Shown here one piece after another: positions 1 to 10,817 of a DNA stretch of 64,000 nucleotides (position 1 is the first letter of the stretch; every line of letters starts with the position of its first letter). The DNA is from Synanceia verrucosa (taxonomy: Eukaryota; Chordata; Actinopteri; Perciformes; Synanceiidae), in the NCBI GenBank assembly GCA_029721515.1, contig CM056568.1, forward strand, positions 310,001 through 374,000. Direction: 5' to 3'. The position numbers and the translations under genes were made by a program. The notes under the pieces are model-generated. The model searched no databases and was not told the origin of the DNA. It saw only the letters and a list, made by a program, of their open reading frames with translations.

Positions 1-783
1 GTACAGAAGAAAAAATTCAAAGGTTAACAAGTAATGGTCTGATAGGAAGGAATTCTGTTGGTGGATTGATAAATGTTCTACTTCAATGCCGTAGGTCAGG
101 ACCAGGTCGAGGGTATGGTTAAAACAGTGAGTTGGTTCCTGAACATTCTGACAGAAGCCAATTGAATCTAACAGCGAGATAAAAGCAGTACCAAGGCTGT
201 CACTATCAACGTCCACATGAATATTAAAGTCACCTACAATAATTACTTTATCAGTTCTCAGGACTAAAGTTGATAAAAACTCAGAGAACTCAGATAGAAA
301 TTCAGAATATGGACCTGGAGCACGGTATACTATAACAAATAAAACTGGTTTCTCTGTTTTCCATTTAAGATGAGAAAGACTAAGAACCAAGTTTTCAAAA
401 GACGTATAGTTTAATTTAGGTTTAGGTTTGATCGATAGACTAGAATCAAAAATGGCTGCAACTCCTCCTCCACGGCCTGTATCTCTAGGAATATGAGTAT
501 TAATATGACTAGGAGGAGTGGATTCATTCAGGCTGACATAATCATCTTGACACAACCAGGTTTCAGTAAGACAAAATAAATCAGCCTGGTTATCAGATAT
601 TAATTCGTTTACTAGTAGAGCTTTAGATGATAATGACCTGATATTTAAAAGTCCACATTTAATTCTCCTGTCCTGATTAACTATTTCAGCAGTGGATTTA
701 ATTTTTATTAAGTTATTTTGTTCAACTCCCCTTTTGTATACTATGGATTTAACTGATTTCAGTGGTCGTGGGACAGACACCAT
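1..783 (-). CDS. LINE ORF2, N-terminal endonuclease part (runs off the window)
   Basis: Starting at the ATG at 783-781 the minus-strand frame is open to position 1. It encodes the N-terminal apurinic-like endonuclease of an L2/CR1-type ORF2, which would nick target DNA for target-primed reverse transcription. Visible motifs are [39 protein letters not shown] (catalytic Asp/Asn), PTH followed by NHTLDLVL, and LSDHYLLTF (catalytic Asp/His). The frame is also open upstream of this ATG back to the ORF1 stop, about 31 codons, so ORF2 might be reached by readthrough or re-initiation. C-terminal RT is not in the window. Confidence 0.85.
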   Translation of the reverse strand, partial: MVSVPRPLKSVKSIVYKRGVEQNNLIKIKSTAEIVNQDRRIKCGLLNIRSLSSKALLVNELISDNQADLFCLTETWLCQDDYVSLNESTPPSHINTHIPRDTGRGGGVAAIFDSSLSIKPKPKLNYTSFENLVLSLSHLKWKTEKPVLFVIVYRAPGPYSEFLSEFSEFLSTLVLRTDKVIIVGDFNIHVDVDSDSLGTAFISLLDSIGFCQNVQEPTHCFNHTLDLVLTYGIEVEHLSIHQQNSFLSDHYLLTFEFFLLY

Positions 784-876
784 TTCTATGGGGTTCTGGG
801 TGGGTGACTGCTCTAATGGAAGCACAGAGAAGTGTGTTAAACTACAACTCTGTCTCCTGGTCTCAACCCTGGGCTG

Positions 877-1746
877 TCACGGGTTAGTTCGACTAATAAA
901 CTTGGCCATGTTTCTAGAAATGAGAGCTGCTCCTTCCAAAGTAGGATGGGTGCAGTCTCTCCTCATCAGACCAGGTTTTCCCCAGAAACTGCTCCAATTA
1001 TCGATGAAGCCCACATCATTAACTGGACACCACCTCGACAGCCAGCGGTGGAAGGATGACATGCGACTAAACATGTCATCAGAGGCCAAGCTAGGGAGGG
1101 GACCAGAGAAAACTACGGAGTCCGACATTGTTTTAGCGTAAGCACACACCGATTCCACGTTAATTTTTGTGACCTCCGATTGGCATAACCGGGTGTCATT
1201 ACCGCCAGCGTGAACAACAATAGTCCCATATTTACGCTTATCCTTAGCCAGCAGTTTCAAATAAGATTCAACGTCGCCCGCTCTGGCCCCCGGAATGCAT
1301 TTGACTATGGTTGCCGGTGTCGCTAATTTCACGTTTTGAAGAATAGAGCTGCCAATAACCAGGGTTGGCTTCTCAGCGGGTGTGTCACTGAGTGGGGAAA
1401 ACTTGTTAGAAATGTGAAGGGGTTGGTGGTGAGCCGTGGGCTGTTTAAAACTACGCTTCCTTCGGACAGTCACCCACTCTCCCGGCTGCTCGGGAGTTGC
1501 CGGGGGACGGCTAGCAGGAGCTACGCTAGGTCGGCTCGCACCGGCTAGGGGCTGGCTAGCTACAGAAGCATAACTAGGACTTTGGATGGTGCGGAGCCGG
1601 GCTTCTAACTCGTTAAGCCTCGCCTCCAAAACCGCGAACATGCTACACTTATTACATGTACCATTATCACTAAAGGAGGCAGAGGAATAACTGAGCATGA
1701 GACACACTGAGCAAGAGAAAGCAGGAGAAGGAAGAGGAGAAGCCAT
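877..1746 (-). CDS. LINE ORF1 protein with SGNH-type esterase domain
   Basis: 289-residue ORF1 of the L2/CR1-type LINE. Near the N-terminus two CxxC pairs (C12/C15 and C31/C34) suggest a small zinc-binding module. A short heptad-like stretch (about 38-53) and a Ser/Pro-rich basic linker follow. Residues about 128-285 carry the SGNH hydrolase blocks: GSS at 132-134, GGND at 181-184, and the DxxH block with D264 and H267. Esterase-bearing ORF1 proteins are known in CR1/L2 elements, where they are thought to act in RNP formation or membrane/lipid association. The frame is intact from ATG to TGA. The ORF2 frame continues in register after that single TGA. Confidence 0.85.
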   Translation of the reverse strand: MASPLPSPAFSCSVCLMLSYSSASFSDNGTCNKCSMFAVLEARLNELEARLRTIQSPSYASVASQPLAGASRPSVAPASRPPATPEQPGEWVTVRRKRSFKQPTAHHQPLHISNKFSPLSDTPAEKPTLVIGSSILQNVKLATPATIVKCIPGARAGDVESYLKLLAKDKRKYGTIVVHAGGNDTRLCQSEVTKINVESVCAYAKTMSDSVVFSGPLPSLASDDMFSRMSSFHRWLSRWCPVNDVGFIDNWSSFWGKPGLMRRDCTHPTLEGAALISRNMAKFISRTNP

Positions 1747-2030
1747 GGCTATACGCTAAGATAGCTACTAAGCTAGGCTATGGAAGCTAGTTGTTAGCCG
1801 AAAAGAGCCGCTGGAAAACACCAACGAGTGACAGGGAAAGTCTAAGGAAGTTTTAGAGTGCTTGATAGGGTTAGTACACTACAAATGTACGGCGGGACGT
1901 TAACCGCTGTGGATTAAGACAGTAACAAAACTATTTTTGTGGCAGAGCAGCTCAGAGTGCTGTAGGAAACAACAGAGTAGCGGCTGAGACCGGAAATGAT
2001 GCAATACGCTTACCGTATAGGAAGGAAGTG

Positions 2031-3280
2031 GATATAAATAATATAATAATATAAATTATTTTTATTTTATTTTATAAATATATAAAACTTTCTGTCCACA
2101 TATATTCAAAACAATGTCCACATAAACACAAATTGGCATTTCTAAAACATGAAACTGTACAAAAATAATTCTACCCAAAGCACGTTTACTTACCTCAAAT
2201 ACCTACATTCACTCTTATCTTAACACATACACTTTAATACCACTCATACTAAACTGATATAACATTTACCAACCCTTTGTGCAATATTTAAATAACACTG
2301 TCTTAGCTTTGTACTTGACTGTCTGACAAAATGGTGCGACTGTGCCCTGGTAAGGAGCGACTGGAAATGGAACTAATTTGTGTACGGTGACTCATTTACT
2401 CACAGCTAACTGGCTTAACTCATAAACTCCTTATGTTACTGGGAGCTTAATGTCTATAACTTAAACCTGCAAAAATACTGTCAACAACAGAAACTCACAA
2501 AGGTAACTAGACAAGATGGCAGCCACCCACCAGGTGACCCAGTAACAAAAGAACTCCTCTGTGCTCAAAATACTAAACATAAAACTGTACAGACTGTGTT
2601 GTAATACACTTACATTAGATATTAAGCAAAGCTGACCATAGAAAACCAAGTCTCCCTTATTCATCCAGATGTGGATGAATAAGTTCTTTTCAGCTTATGG
2701 TAATTTGAGCCATGGTGGAAGACATTCTTCATACTCTTTTTGGGGTTAAAATCCTAAATATATTTAAAATAAGTCTAACTTTGGATTATCAATTCCAAAC
2801 AGACTTGTTCTTCCTTCCTCAAGGGATACAGTGTCTGTTAATAGATACCAATGGTTACCAAAATGTTTAAACTATCTATTCCTAACCCTTTAACCCTTTA
2901 TGCAGCGAAACCTAACCCAGTTTCGCTTCATACTTTGTCGTAACAATTTACAAAGAAATACTGAGCTTTTAACATAGGGCTGCATGAGAAAGTTCAGCTG
3001 TGTGTCTAATATAAGTAGAGCCACAGCATGACTTTCCCTTCTTCCCTTTGTTTTCCCAGTGTGGGGTGTAATACGGACCAACAGCTGTCAGTCTGACAGC
3101 AGTGGTTTTTTAGAGGAGCCCTTCATCCCTCAGGAGGCATCACCAGGACCTGATCACATCAAGGTCTCCTTGCTATAAATCCCTCCTGCTGAATAGATGA
3201 CAGCATGTGATGCATGATGTGTACAATATAGAACAGCCCATGTCTCTTGTTTGACTGTCTGTGTTGTCTTTTTGTTGTAG
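2031..3280 (+). other. Intron / upstream non-coding stretch of host gene
   Basis: No convincing gene. It holds an AT-rich block at about 2038-2095 and unassigned sequence. The 3' end is a good splice acceptor: a T-rich tract and TTGTTGTAG ending at 3280, directly before the large host exon. All ORFs here are short and without recognisable domains. Confidence 0.6.
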
Positions 3281-5233
3281 GCATTATCAGGCCTATCAGG
3301 AGGGAGCAGTAGGGAGCCACCTCAGCTCTCCTCATCTCTCCTCACCTCTTCTGGGGTTCACAAATCTCCCCTTTCCTCACCCAGTTCTTCACCACAGCCT
3401 TCATTCACCTTTAGCCCGTCCATATCTCCTGTCTTATTGTGTCCCCCAAAATCTAACCCTCAGAATTCGTTGATGGATTCATTGATGGAGACACCATCAG
3501 ATCACGTTGGAAGCTCCTTCCCTGCCTCCTGTGGCTTCTCATTACTGCTACCCTCTTTCCCCCACTTTACCCCTCCTGATTTTCATCATCCATCATCTTT
3601 GGCCTCTACCCCACTAATTGAGCCACTCCCACAGTGTGCAGAAAACAGTCAAGATACCCTTTTCCTAGAATCAGATAGAAAATGCCTCTCTGATCCACCT
3701 ACCAATACAAATAATGAAGAGGAAGAAACCACTTCTCTCTCATTTCAGTTGGACAAGGACAATTCTCCCGCTCAATCCTCTCTCACTCTAGACTCCTCTG
3801 AATTTCAGAAGCCTTCTCCTAACTCTTCCATTCCAGTTCGTCATCCTGCCTTGTCATCACAATCACATGATTTCAATGGTCTGAAGGATCAGGCAGTTGG
3901 AAAAATTTTACACCTTACAAAGATGTCAGAGTACCAACATGACGATACCACAGACCCTGATCAAGCCTCTCCTGTCCAAGATGTTATTCATGTTAAGATA
4001 AATCACCTCTCCTTGGACTTTGAGGAAACCCATCTGAGAAATGGGAAGGGAGCAGTAGAATATGAGAGACAAACTGACACTGTACAAGAGCCTGTTGCTT
4101 ATATCTCAGATACAAACAAGGAAGTATGTAGCCAAACAGTAATAGATCCACAGTTCCCATCCTGTAGTTTACATGATGAGCTTTTAACTGGAACCCAACT
4201 GGAAGAGCGTCCAGGGGAAGTTAATGATACAGAAAGTGAATTAATCAGAAATTCTTTATTTTTACATTATGACATGACAGAGACAAACAGTTGGATGGAA
4301 GAAGAACCAAAGACTCTCATCAAGATCCAAAGCTTAGATCTCATATTTCAAACCTCAGTGGATGGCTCAGAAAGTGAAACTGAAGATGTGCATACCTTTT
4401 TTCAGCAGCTTGAATCTGAAGGGCGAGTCTATTGGGCAGAACCCATCCAGGTTTCCAATCTAACCCCTGTGCTTGAAGAGTCAGTCAGCTTTGGAGCCTC
4501 AGTCAGAAATTCTCTGTTGCCTGGAGCTGATCTAGATTCATTTTCATCAATAGACAGAGCAATGACTTTATCTTTGACATCCTCAACGCCAATGGACAAT
4601 GACCAGATGTCACAAAATGCAACTGCCTCTTCAGCTACACCCTCCTCCTTGACCCTAGAACCATTCCCATCTCTCTCCATAAACCCAGACCTCAAGCCAT
4701 CAAGCCAATCTGTTTCTGTCCAGATGTCATCATCTCCATCTTCTCATATTGTTCACAGGAAAGATGTTCCCTACATGACTAACTCAAGGCGCACTCTTCC
4801 CCCTTGTGTTCTCCATTTGGACACCTCCTCCCCTTTCCATGCTGTCCAGTCATGGACAGATTTGCAGATTCAACGAAACACTCTCACAAAGAATTTCTCA
4901 CATGGGCCTCTTCATACTGCCCCAGAAGAAGTAACTTTATCTCTATCCACAGAAACACCACAAAGACCTATGCTGAACTTCTTTTTGTCTCCATATGACT
5001 CACAGTCACGTGAATGTCTCCCTTTCATGGTTAGACATTACAACACTATATCACTGTCTTTGGATAAAGGGTTGTGGTCTGATGAGGAGAAAGCTGTGAA
5101 CATGATTGGAAATGAAGATGAGGAGGAACTTTGGGAGGGCAATCAGACAGCCACCATGGCATGCTGCTGCTTCTGTGGCCATCAGTGGACCTGCTGTACT
5201 CAGAACAAGAAACATACTCTGCAAAACGTTCCT
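3281..5233 (+). CDS. Host gene exon (large Ser/Pro-rich exon), ITPRID/SSFA2-like
   Basis: Internal exon of 651 codons, open throughout, bounded by an acceptor (TTGTTGTAG ending 3280) and a donor (CCT|GTAAGT at 5234). It starts and ends in phase 0. The product is Ser/Thr/Pro-rich and acidic, largely disordered. It has the conserved-looking motif FFQQLESEGRVYWAEPIQ (about 4399-4452) and a Cys-rich patch CCCFCGHQWTCC (about 5161-5196). These features, with the downstream coiled-coil exons, resemble the ITPR-interacting-domain proteins (KRAP/SSFA2 and relatives). In that family the N-terminal region binds IP3 receptors and helps place them near actin. That N-terminal region is not in this window. 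Identity is from remembered motifs, not a search. No start codon is assigned, because the frame is open back to the splice site. Confidence 0.75.
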
Positions 5234-5957
5234 GTAAGTAATATCACACCCTCCATCGTGTATCTTTATTTCAATGTATGTATCCAATCATACACATTAA
5301 CGTTGATAGCTTCCTAGTATGCCATAGTCTGTCAGGAAACATTTTGGAATTGGAGAAACATTCATAATATAGTTTTGTTTGGTAGACATTTTTTTTGTTT
5401 ATAATTGTCACATATATATTGCACATCTACATACAGTACATGCAAACTGGACAACTGCATTATAACCCATTCTTAGGCTTAGCCATTTAAGAGGAGCGGA
5501 TTGCTCTGTAAAGCTCAGCAGGAGCCAGGGATGGAACCTACAACACTGTGGTTACATAAATACACATTTGCAGTCCAGTTGGATGTGGCAAGAAATGTTA
5601 TGTGTAATCATCTTCATCTAGACATGCTAAATAGCTACACATTTCCTTCTTAATTGCAGCAAAATGTTTTGGCCTCCACACAGAGTTGACTGTTTTCATT
5701 GATACTTGGTGTCACTTTAGGTTGAAGCAACAAAGCCACTTGGGGAAAAAAATCACAAGGCTGAGCTAAGTTTGTAAGTGAAAAGGAAACTGAAGGCAAT
5801 AAATTATATTTTCAAAAAAAAAAAAAAAATAATCATCTCTGTGGCAGCTGCAGAACTGTAAAAAACTCAGACTCATGTCTCCTCCTGCTCACGCCCCACT
5901 TGCATCCATTACACTGCTCTGTAGAAATACAAAGTCAGCAGAAGAATATGTTCTGTA
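5234..5957 (+). other. Intron sequence with retroposed-looking poly(A) end
   Basis: Start of the intron after the large exon. No gene seen. At 5799 an AATAAA is followed 15 bases later by a run of 16 A (5814-5829), the layout of a reverse-transcribed 3' end. The parent of the upstream 300 bp was not recognised. Confidence 0.5.
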
Positions 5958-6330
5958 GGGACGGTGTAGTGGTTAACACTATCACCTCAAAGAAAGAACT
6001 GGACTTGATCCCCAGCCCCGGGGCTCTCTGTGTGGAGTTTGCATGTTCTCCCCATGTCTGCATGGATTCTCTCTGGGTACCCAATCACCCAAAAAACCCC
6101 ATGCATGTTTTGGGTGATAGCCCAAAACATGCATGGGGTTTAGATTAATTGGCTAATTTAAATTGCCCATAATTGTGAAAGTGACTGTGAGTGGTTGTCT
6201 CTATGTGCCCTGTGATGAACTGGAGACGTGTCCAGAGTGTACCCTACCTTTCACCCTCAAACGGCTGGGATAGGCCTCACAAGCCTATATGAGGATGTGG
6301 TAGAAAAGTGGTAGGAAATGGATGGATGGA
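5958..6330 (+). repeat. tRNA-derived SINE with (GGAT)n tail, copy 1
   Basis: Starts with a tRNA-like head (A-box-like GTGTAGTGGTTAACAC, degraded B box GGACTTGATCCC). It continues with the body GTGTGGAGTTTGCATGTTCT and ends in a GGATGGATGGA tail. The same family occurs in this window at 7965-8303, 17038-17159, 22317-22398 and 52655-52767. This copy contains an extra inverted duplication (6094-6141) absent from the copy at 7965-8303. Confidence 0.8.
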
Positions 6331-6471
6331 ACAATGGCAGAAAAAAATGCAGCCAAAAATACCACTTCCAATGTTACATTTGACGGCTCACCCTGCTAAA
6401 CAGATAAAGAGAAGAAACAAGCTCTGGATAAAGCTAGAGTACAAACTAGAGTCAGCATTGGCGCAGCCTTA

Positions 6472-7653
6472 AGCAAGGTTTATGCTTCTACGGCGTAGAC
6501 CCGACGCCGTCGTTGAGCATTCAAAGTTCTGCGCCGAGGGAATGCGTTGCTCTGCAATTCACCGCCAAGCCAAGGTGTGACTGTGTCTAAATGTGGTTTC
6601 AGGCTCATATCGCATTCCTTGGTTTTCTTCTGGTCAGACAGTAAACAATCGCAACTGAGATAGAGGGGGTGTTTTTGGAGATGGAGCTCGTTGAAACGCT
6701 CATGTTACACCCCTTGTAAAGGGGGATTAGAAAGTGAACACACAGACCCAATGTTGCTGTCTTCAAGTTCGGTTTGTAATATACACAAAATACACACATT
6801 ACTGTGCATTAACTTTGTTTACCTTATAACACTTCTACCACTAACACACATAGCAAACAGTTACAGTTACATAGCTAATAACAATCAACTTCTGTTACAT
6901 TCATAATTAGTAGCTAACACACTGAACACTGTTAGCATACTGAACACTGCCAAAATGGCTGCTAACGGTGCTAACGGTACGTCTCTGACGCACCGAAAGA
7001 GTGACTCTGACTAGAATGTGTGGCATATACTAACACCTCATTTTCATACACAGTCATTTCAATGTGGATTATTGTTACTTTGGTTCGCTCTTTGACTACA
7101 CAGATGAATACACACACTCAAGATCAATTTAACAACATTCTCACCTGTAAAGGGGAATTAGAAAGTGAACACATACAGACATGATGTTGCTGTCTTTAAG
7201 TTCGCCATGTAATGAGCAAACCATCATCAGGCAAGGCAGAAGACAAAAGCAATCGATTCAAAACACATCAATCTCTTAATCCTATTAACATACAGTATAA
7301 CTCACAAACAAAAAACTACAACCACCATCCCATTTACAGTTTCAATGATTTTAACGATGAATTACCATTGTGCTTTATACAGCTCAGCTTTAGATCCACC
7401 ACACTTGCACCGCTCCACAAAAACTTCAAAAATGGTGGTTTTGTTGTGCTGTTGACCGGAAAAGCAACTGCCGGAAATGACATTCTGATTGGACCAATCA
7501 CAGTCCTTACCATTTGTGTCACAATGCGTTGACACAACGTATAGTCATGATTTTTTGGAGGTGCGCATCAGGCTACAGCATAGGGTCCATGTAGGGATCT
7601 GCGTCGACGCCATAGCTATGCCATCGCCACAATGCAGAAGTATAAACCATGCT
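6472..7653. mobile_element. Non-autonomous PIF/Harbinger-type DNA element, 1182 bp, TTA target duplication
   Basis: The ends are inverted repeats: left AGCAAGGTTTATGCTTCT and right (reverse complement) AGCATGGTTTATACTTCT. They are flanked by direct TTA at 6469-6471 and 7654-7656. A 3-bp TWA duplication with such ends fits the PIF/Harbinger superfamily. No transposase reading frame is present. Two imperfect direct copies of about 75 bp lie inside, at 6706-6781 and 7142-7213 (core GAATTAGAAAGTGAACAC or close variant). Confidence 0.75.
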
Positions 7654-7659
7654 TTAGAG

Positions 7660-7810
7660 CAGTGTTTCCCAACCCTGGTCCTCAGGGCACACTATCCTGC
7701 ATGTTTTAGATGTAACCCTGCTCCAACACACCTGATTCAAATCAGTGGGTCGTTATCAGGCTTCAGCAGAGCTTGATGACTCGTTGATCATTTGAATCAG
7801 GTGTGTTGCC
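7660..7810. repeat. Dispersed repeat with 19-bp perfect inverted repeat
   Basis: Sequence CAACACACCTGATTCAAAT at 7724-7742 is matched by its exact reverse complement at 7790-7808. This belongs to a repeat I recognise as common in fish (CCTGGTCCTCAGGGC head, CCTGCTCCAACACACC). The superfamily is not certain. Confidence 0.6.
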
Positions 7811-7964
7811 TTTAATACATGAGGGATAGTTTGGTTTTGAAGTTAGAATTAGTTAGTCTCAATAGGCTGTACATGTATATTGTCCTCTTCCAGCAATTCA
7901 AAACACTTTTACATTGCTTATCATACACTGAAGAGATAGCCATCAGAAGAAAACATCCATCCAT

Positions 7965-8303
7965 CCATTTTCTACCACTTATCCTCACATAGGGTCGCGG
8001 GGGGGCTGGAGCCTATCAGAGCTGTCTTAGAGTGAAACGCAGGGTACACCCTGGACAAGTCTCCAGTTCATCACAGGACACATAGAGACAGACAACCACT
8101 CACACCTACGGTCAATTTAAATTAACCAATTAACCTAATCCCCATGCATGTTTTTGGATGGTGGGAGGAAGCGAGAGTACACGGAGAGAACCCACGCAGA
8201 CACGGGGAGAACATGCAAACTCCACACAGAAAGGCCCCTGGGAATCGAACCCGGTACCTTCTTGCTGTGAGGCAACAGTGCTAACCACTCCACCACCGTG
8301 CCA
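7965..8303 (-). repeat. tRNA-derived SINE with (GGAT)n tail, copy 2 (near full length)
   Basis: Minus-strand copy. Tail CCATCCATCC at 7965 and tRNA-like head near 8303. The RNA polymerase III A box (GGTGGAGTGGTTAGC) and B box (GGGTTCGATTCCC) are well kept, supporting a tRNA origin. The body shares GTGTGGAGTTTGCATGTTCT with copy 1. Confidence 0.85.
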
Positions 8304-8321
8304 CCCAGAAGAAAACACACA

Positions 8322-8417
8322 TTTCCAGTGCAAGGACATAAGCATGAGCTAGGGAGTCAAACCTCCAACCTTCTGATTGGTGGCCGACCTGCTCTACCAC
8401 TGAGCCACAGCCACCAT
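8322..8417 (-). repeat. Second SINE type: tRNA-like head
   Basis: Reverse complement reads GTGGCTGTGGCTCAGTGGTA (A box) with GGTTTGACTCCC (B box) about 40 bp later. The spacing is tRNA-like, but there is no complete cloverleaf with a matched acceptor stem, and a non-tRNA body follows. It is taken as a SINE head of a different family from the (GGAT)n SINE, abutting copy 2. Confidence 0.55.
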
Positions 8418-9655
8418 ATATTCAACAATACAACACAATACTACAAACAAACAAAGTGATCAGTTTTACTTCATTTTTTCTTGTCAGAAGCAGATATAGC
8501 TGTGCCGTGGCAAGGTAAACCTGGAAAAATATTCTTAAGCTAGCGTACACTTAAACCATTGTTGTTTTTTAGTTGAGTCTTCCTTTCAGCTCTTTCCATG
8601 AAAGCCCCATTTGAGAAAATTTAATGGGAGCTTTTAGGGTAACATTATTTCTGAATTTCAGAGACAAAACCAGTGGATCAGAGCAGAGATGTAATAAACA
8701 GTAAAGTTGTCAGCTCGTAGTAAATGTACAGTACAGGTTTCTGTTTGTCCATAAAAAACACTGCAGCTCCTCAACACCTATATTTGAGGCTGTGATCATG
8801 TTCATAATGTTCTCGAATGCAGCAAGCTGTTTAATAAGGCAACATTAGTATAACACTTTACAGTAATGTATCATTAAATTAAAGCAGTGCTCACTTATTT
8901 GACTCAAGCACACTCATGTTACCATAGTTCTTGTGATGGAGGCCCTCCAAAACTACATTAACATATCAATGTCTCATTTGTATGTGGAGTTTGTGGACAG
9001 CAGAGGTCTGTTTGTTCCAGGTACAGATTGTGAGACAGAGAAGCTGATTACTGTCCCACTAGGTACAGTAAGAACACACTGTCCAAGACCACCAGGTCTG
9101 TATGTTTACAAGCTGATCAGAGACATTTTAATATTCTATAATCCAATAGCAGTATTCTCAAATTAATTTAAATTGAGAAACATGAAATTGCACTGAGTAA
9201 GGGATGAAAAAAGGAGTCGTGACACATGGAAAGCTGTAATGCTATCATGCCTTTTTCAACACTAATAACATGATTTATAAAAACACACAATGGGACGTGA
9301 TGTGGCTCATGGACTCACTGAGTGCCAGCTGTTTTACAAATCAGAAAGTGCCTTGTAACAGCATTTTGGCCCATTTTGAATCATATTTCAATACCCACAG
9401 AATATTTTGTACGATGAATCTGAAAACACAGAAGAGCTCAAATGAAAGCAGAGACTCTCTATTTCATCATGAAAAAAAGGTAGAGGCCACTTTCACCAAA
9501 ACGTCAATTTTTGACCAGATTTTTGCTCTCTAATTGTATAGCATATACTGTCTCTTTATGCTCCAACTTTATCTCCCAGAAGACCCAACATTACTCACAG
9601 GATGCAGGAGACCACGATCGGTGACCTGCTGCCAAAAAAGCCTTTGAGAGCCTTT
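8418..9655 (+). other. Intron sequence, nothing recognised
   Basis: About 1.2 kb of moderately AT-rich sequence with only short ORFs and no recognised domain or repeat ends. Confidence 0.5.
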
Positions 9656-9780
9656 GAGATATACGTATATATACATATACTGTATATATATGTATATATA
9701 CGTATATATGTGTGTATATATATACACACATATATACGTATATATGTGTGTATATATATACACACACACACACACACACG
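9656..9780. repeat. Palindromic TA/TG/CA microsatellite
   Basis: Alternating blocks of TATATACG, TATATGTGTG and TATACACACA form repeated self-complementary units, ending in (CA)n. It yields spurious Tyr/Ile/Cys/Val ORFs on both strands. Confidence 0.9.
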
Positions 9781-9789
9781 TTAGTGGCA

Positions 9790-10689
9790 TTCAGTGAGTT
9801 AATAAGCCTTTTAAATGCTAATTTAAATTATGTATTTTGATCTGCCTGCAGTCAGCTTTCATGATATGATCTAAAACACAACAAAATAACACAGAGCATG
9901 GAAGTGTAGCCACAATTTAATAAAGGAAAAAAGTCGCTGAGACGCTGAGTGGGGTTGAGGATCTCTGACGTGCTACCTTACAAAACCAGCAAGATCAGAT
10001 ATGGTAGTTTGGTAGTTTTATTGTAACACAAAGAACCAACTTATATCAAATCATATCATACTAAGAAACAAATATGATTAACAACATACAAAAGGCCAAC
10101 AAAACCTCCTAAGGTGCACAGGTCCTCTTATTAAATTAGCATCACCCATATCCCATGTGACCAAATCATCAATCAATCAATCCATCGCCATGACAAACAT
10201 GACAGCAATAATACAAAACTCAAAATAAATCTATTCATGGCTTGAACAACAAGTGAGAATGCATATTATGTCTTAAAATACATTTTTAAAGTTTAAACTC
10301 CAGTCAAGTTGCCAATGCAATACACAAACTGTCTTCAAGAAGATTTATACTGTATGTCAGTTGGAACTTTTTCATATGTTTGAATTAGATGCTTGGAAAT
10401 TTCCTTTACTGCAAGTTCTTGAAAATTTGTGGTCAAGCTCTAAGCTGTCAGGGAGGACAGACGCAGTCCTGTGAGATGTTCACATTTACAACACTGCTCA
10501 CACAGGTACATGCGACCAAACATACACAACATTCATGCGCAGATACAGCAGCAAAATAATAATGGATGTGGATATAAAACAAATCTGATGGTCATATTTA
10601 AATAAGTATTAGTTTACATAGCCTGAAAAATGTATATCATTGTTGGTTTTCCATATCTATGCTTGAAAAGTAACTCTTGCTCTCCACAG
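9790..10689 (+). other. Intron sequence up to a splice acceptor
   Basis: No gene or recognised repeat. It ends in CTTGCTCTCCACAG (10676-10689), a strong pyrimidine-rich acceptor for the next host exon. Confidence 0.6.
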
Positions 10690-10817
10690 TACTGTTTGGA
10701 TGAGTTGGAAGAGATAGTGCTGTGTCTGCAACAGTTTCGCTCTGTACTCGGCAACATGGAGGAACATCTCTCTGAAGACCAAGCTGCAGTTTACAGTGCT
10801 CTCTCTGACCAGGACAG
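10690..10817 (+). CDS. Host gene exon, coiled-coil segment (YCLDELEEIVLCLQQF...)
   Basis: 128-bp exon in phase 0 at the start and phase 2 at the end, with acceptor CTCCACAG and donor CAG|GTACAC at 10818. It encodes about 42 residues beginning YCLDELEEIVLCLQQFRSVL and continuing with SEDQAAVYSALSDQDR, a helical segment rich in Leu/Glu/Gln. Splicing to the exon at 24649 restores an Arg codon, which supports the model. With the neighbouring exons it forms the conserved C-terminal domain expected for the SSFA2/ITPRID family. A 25-bp poly(A) run (10879-10903) sits 61 bp inside the following intron. Confidence 0.8.

Larger units (their letters stand above)
1..2030 (-). mobile_element. L2/CR1-group LINE, 5' part (5'UTR, ORF1, start of ORF2)
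   Basis: Read on the minus strand, this is the 5' portion of a non-LTR retrotransposon: a leader (about 2030-1747), ORF1 with an esterase domain (1746-877), then the endonuclease start of ORF2 running off the left window edge. The ORF1 esterase plus an APE-type endonuclease with the order YRAPGPY, VGDFNIH, LSDHY is typical of the L2/CR1 group in fish. The outer (5') boundary near 2030 is approximate: the sequence turns into AT-rich DNA at about 2038. The reverse transcriptase lies outside the window. Both reading frames are open, so the copy is fairly young. Confidence 0.85.

Noticed and set aside
877..1746. Host SGNH hydrolase/esterase gene
   Set aside because: Followed in frame by a LINE endonuclease and preceded by zinc-binding and coiled-coil parts typical of LINE ORF1. 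It is transposon-encoded.
8322..8417. tRNA gene on the minus strand
   Set aside because: A and B boxes are present but no matching acceptor stem or complete cloverleaf; a SINE body follows. Called as a SINE head.
9569..9790. Tyr/Ile/Cys-rich ORFs on both strands
   Set aside because: Translations of the TA/TG/CA microsatellite.
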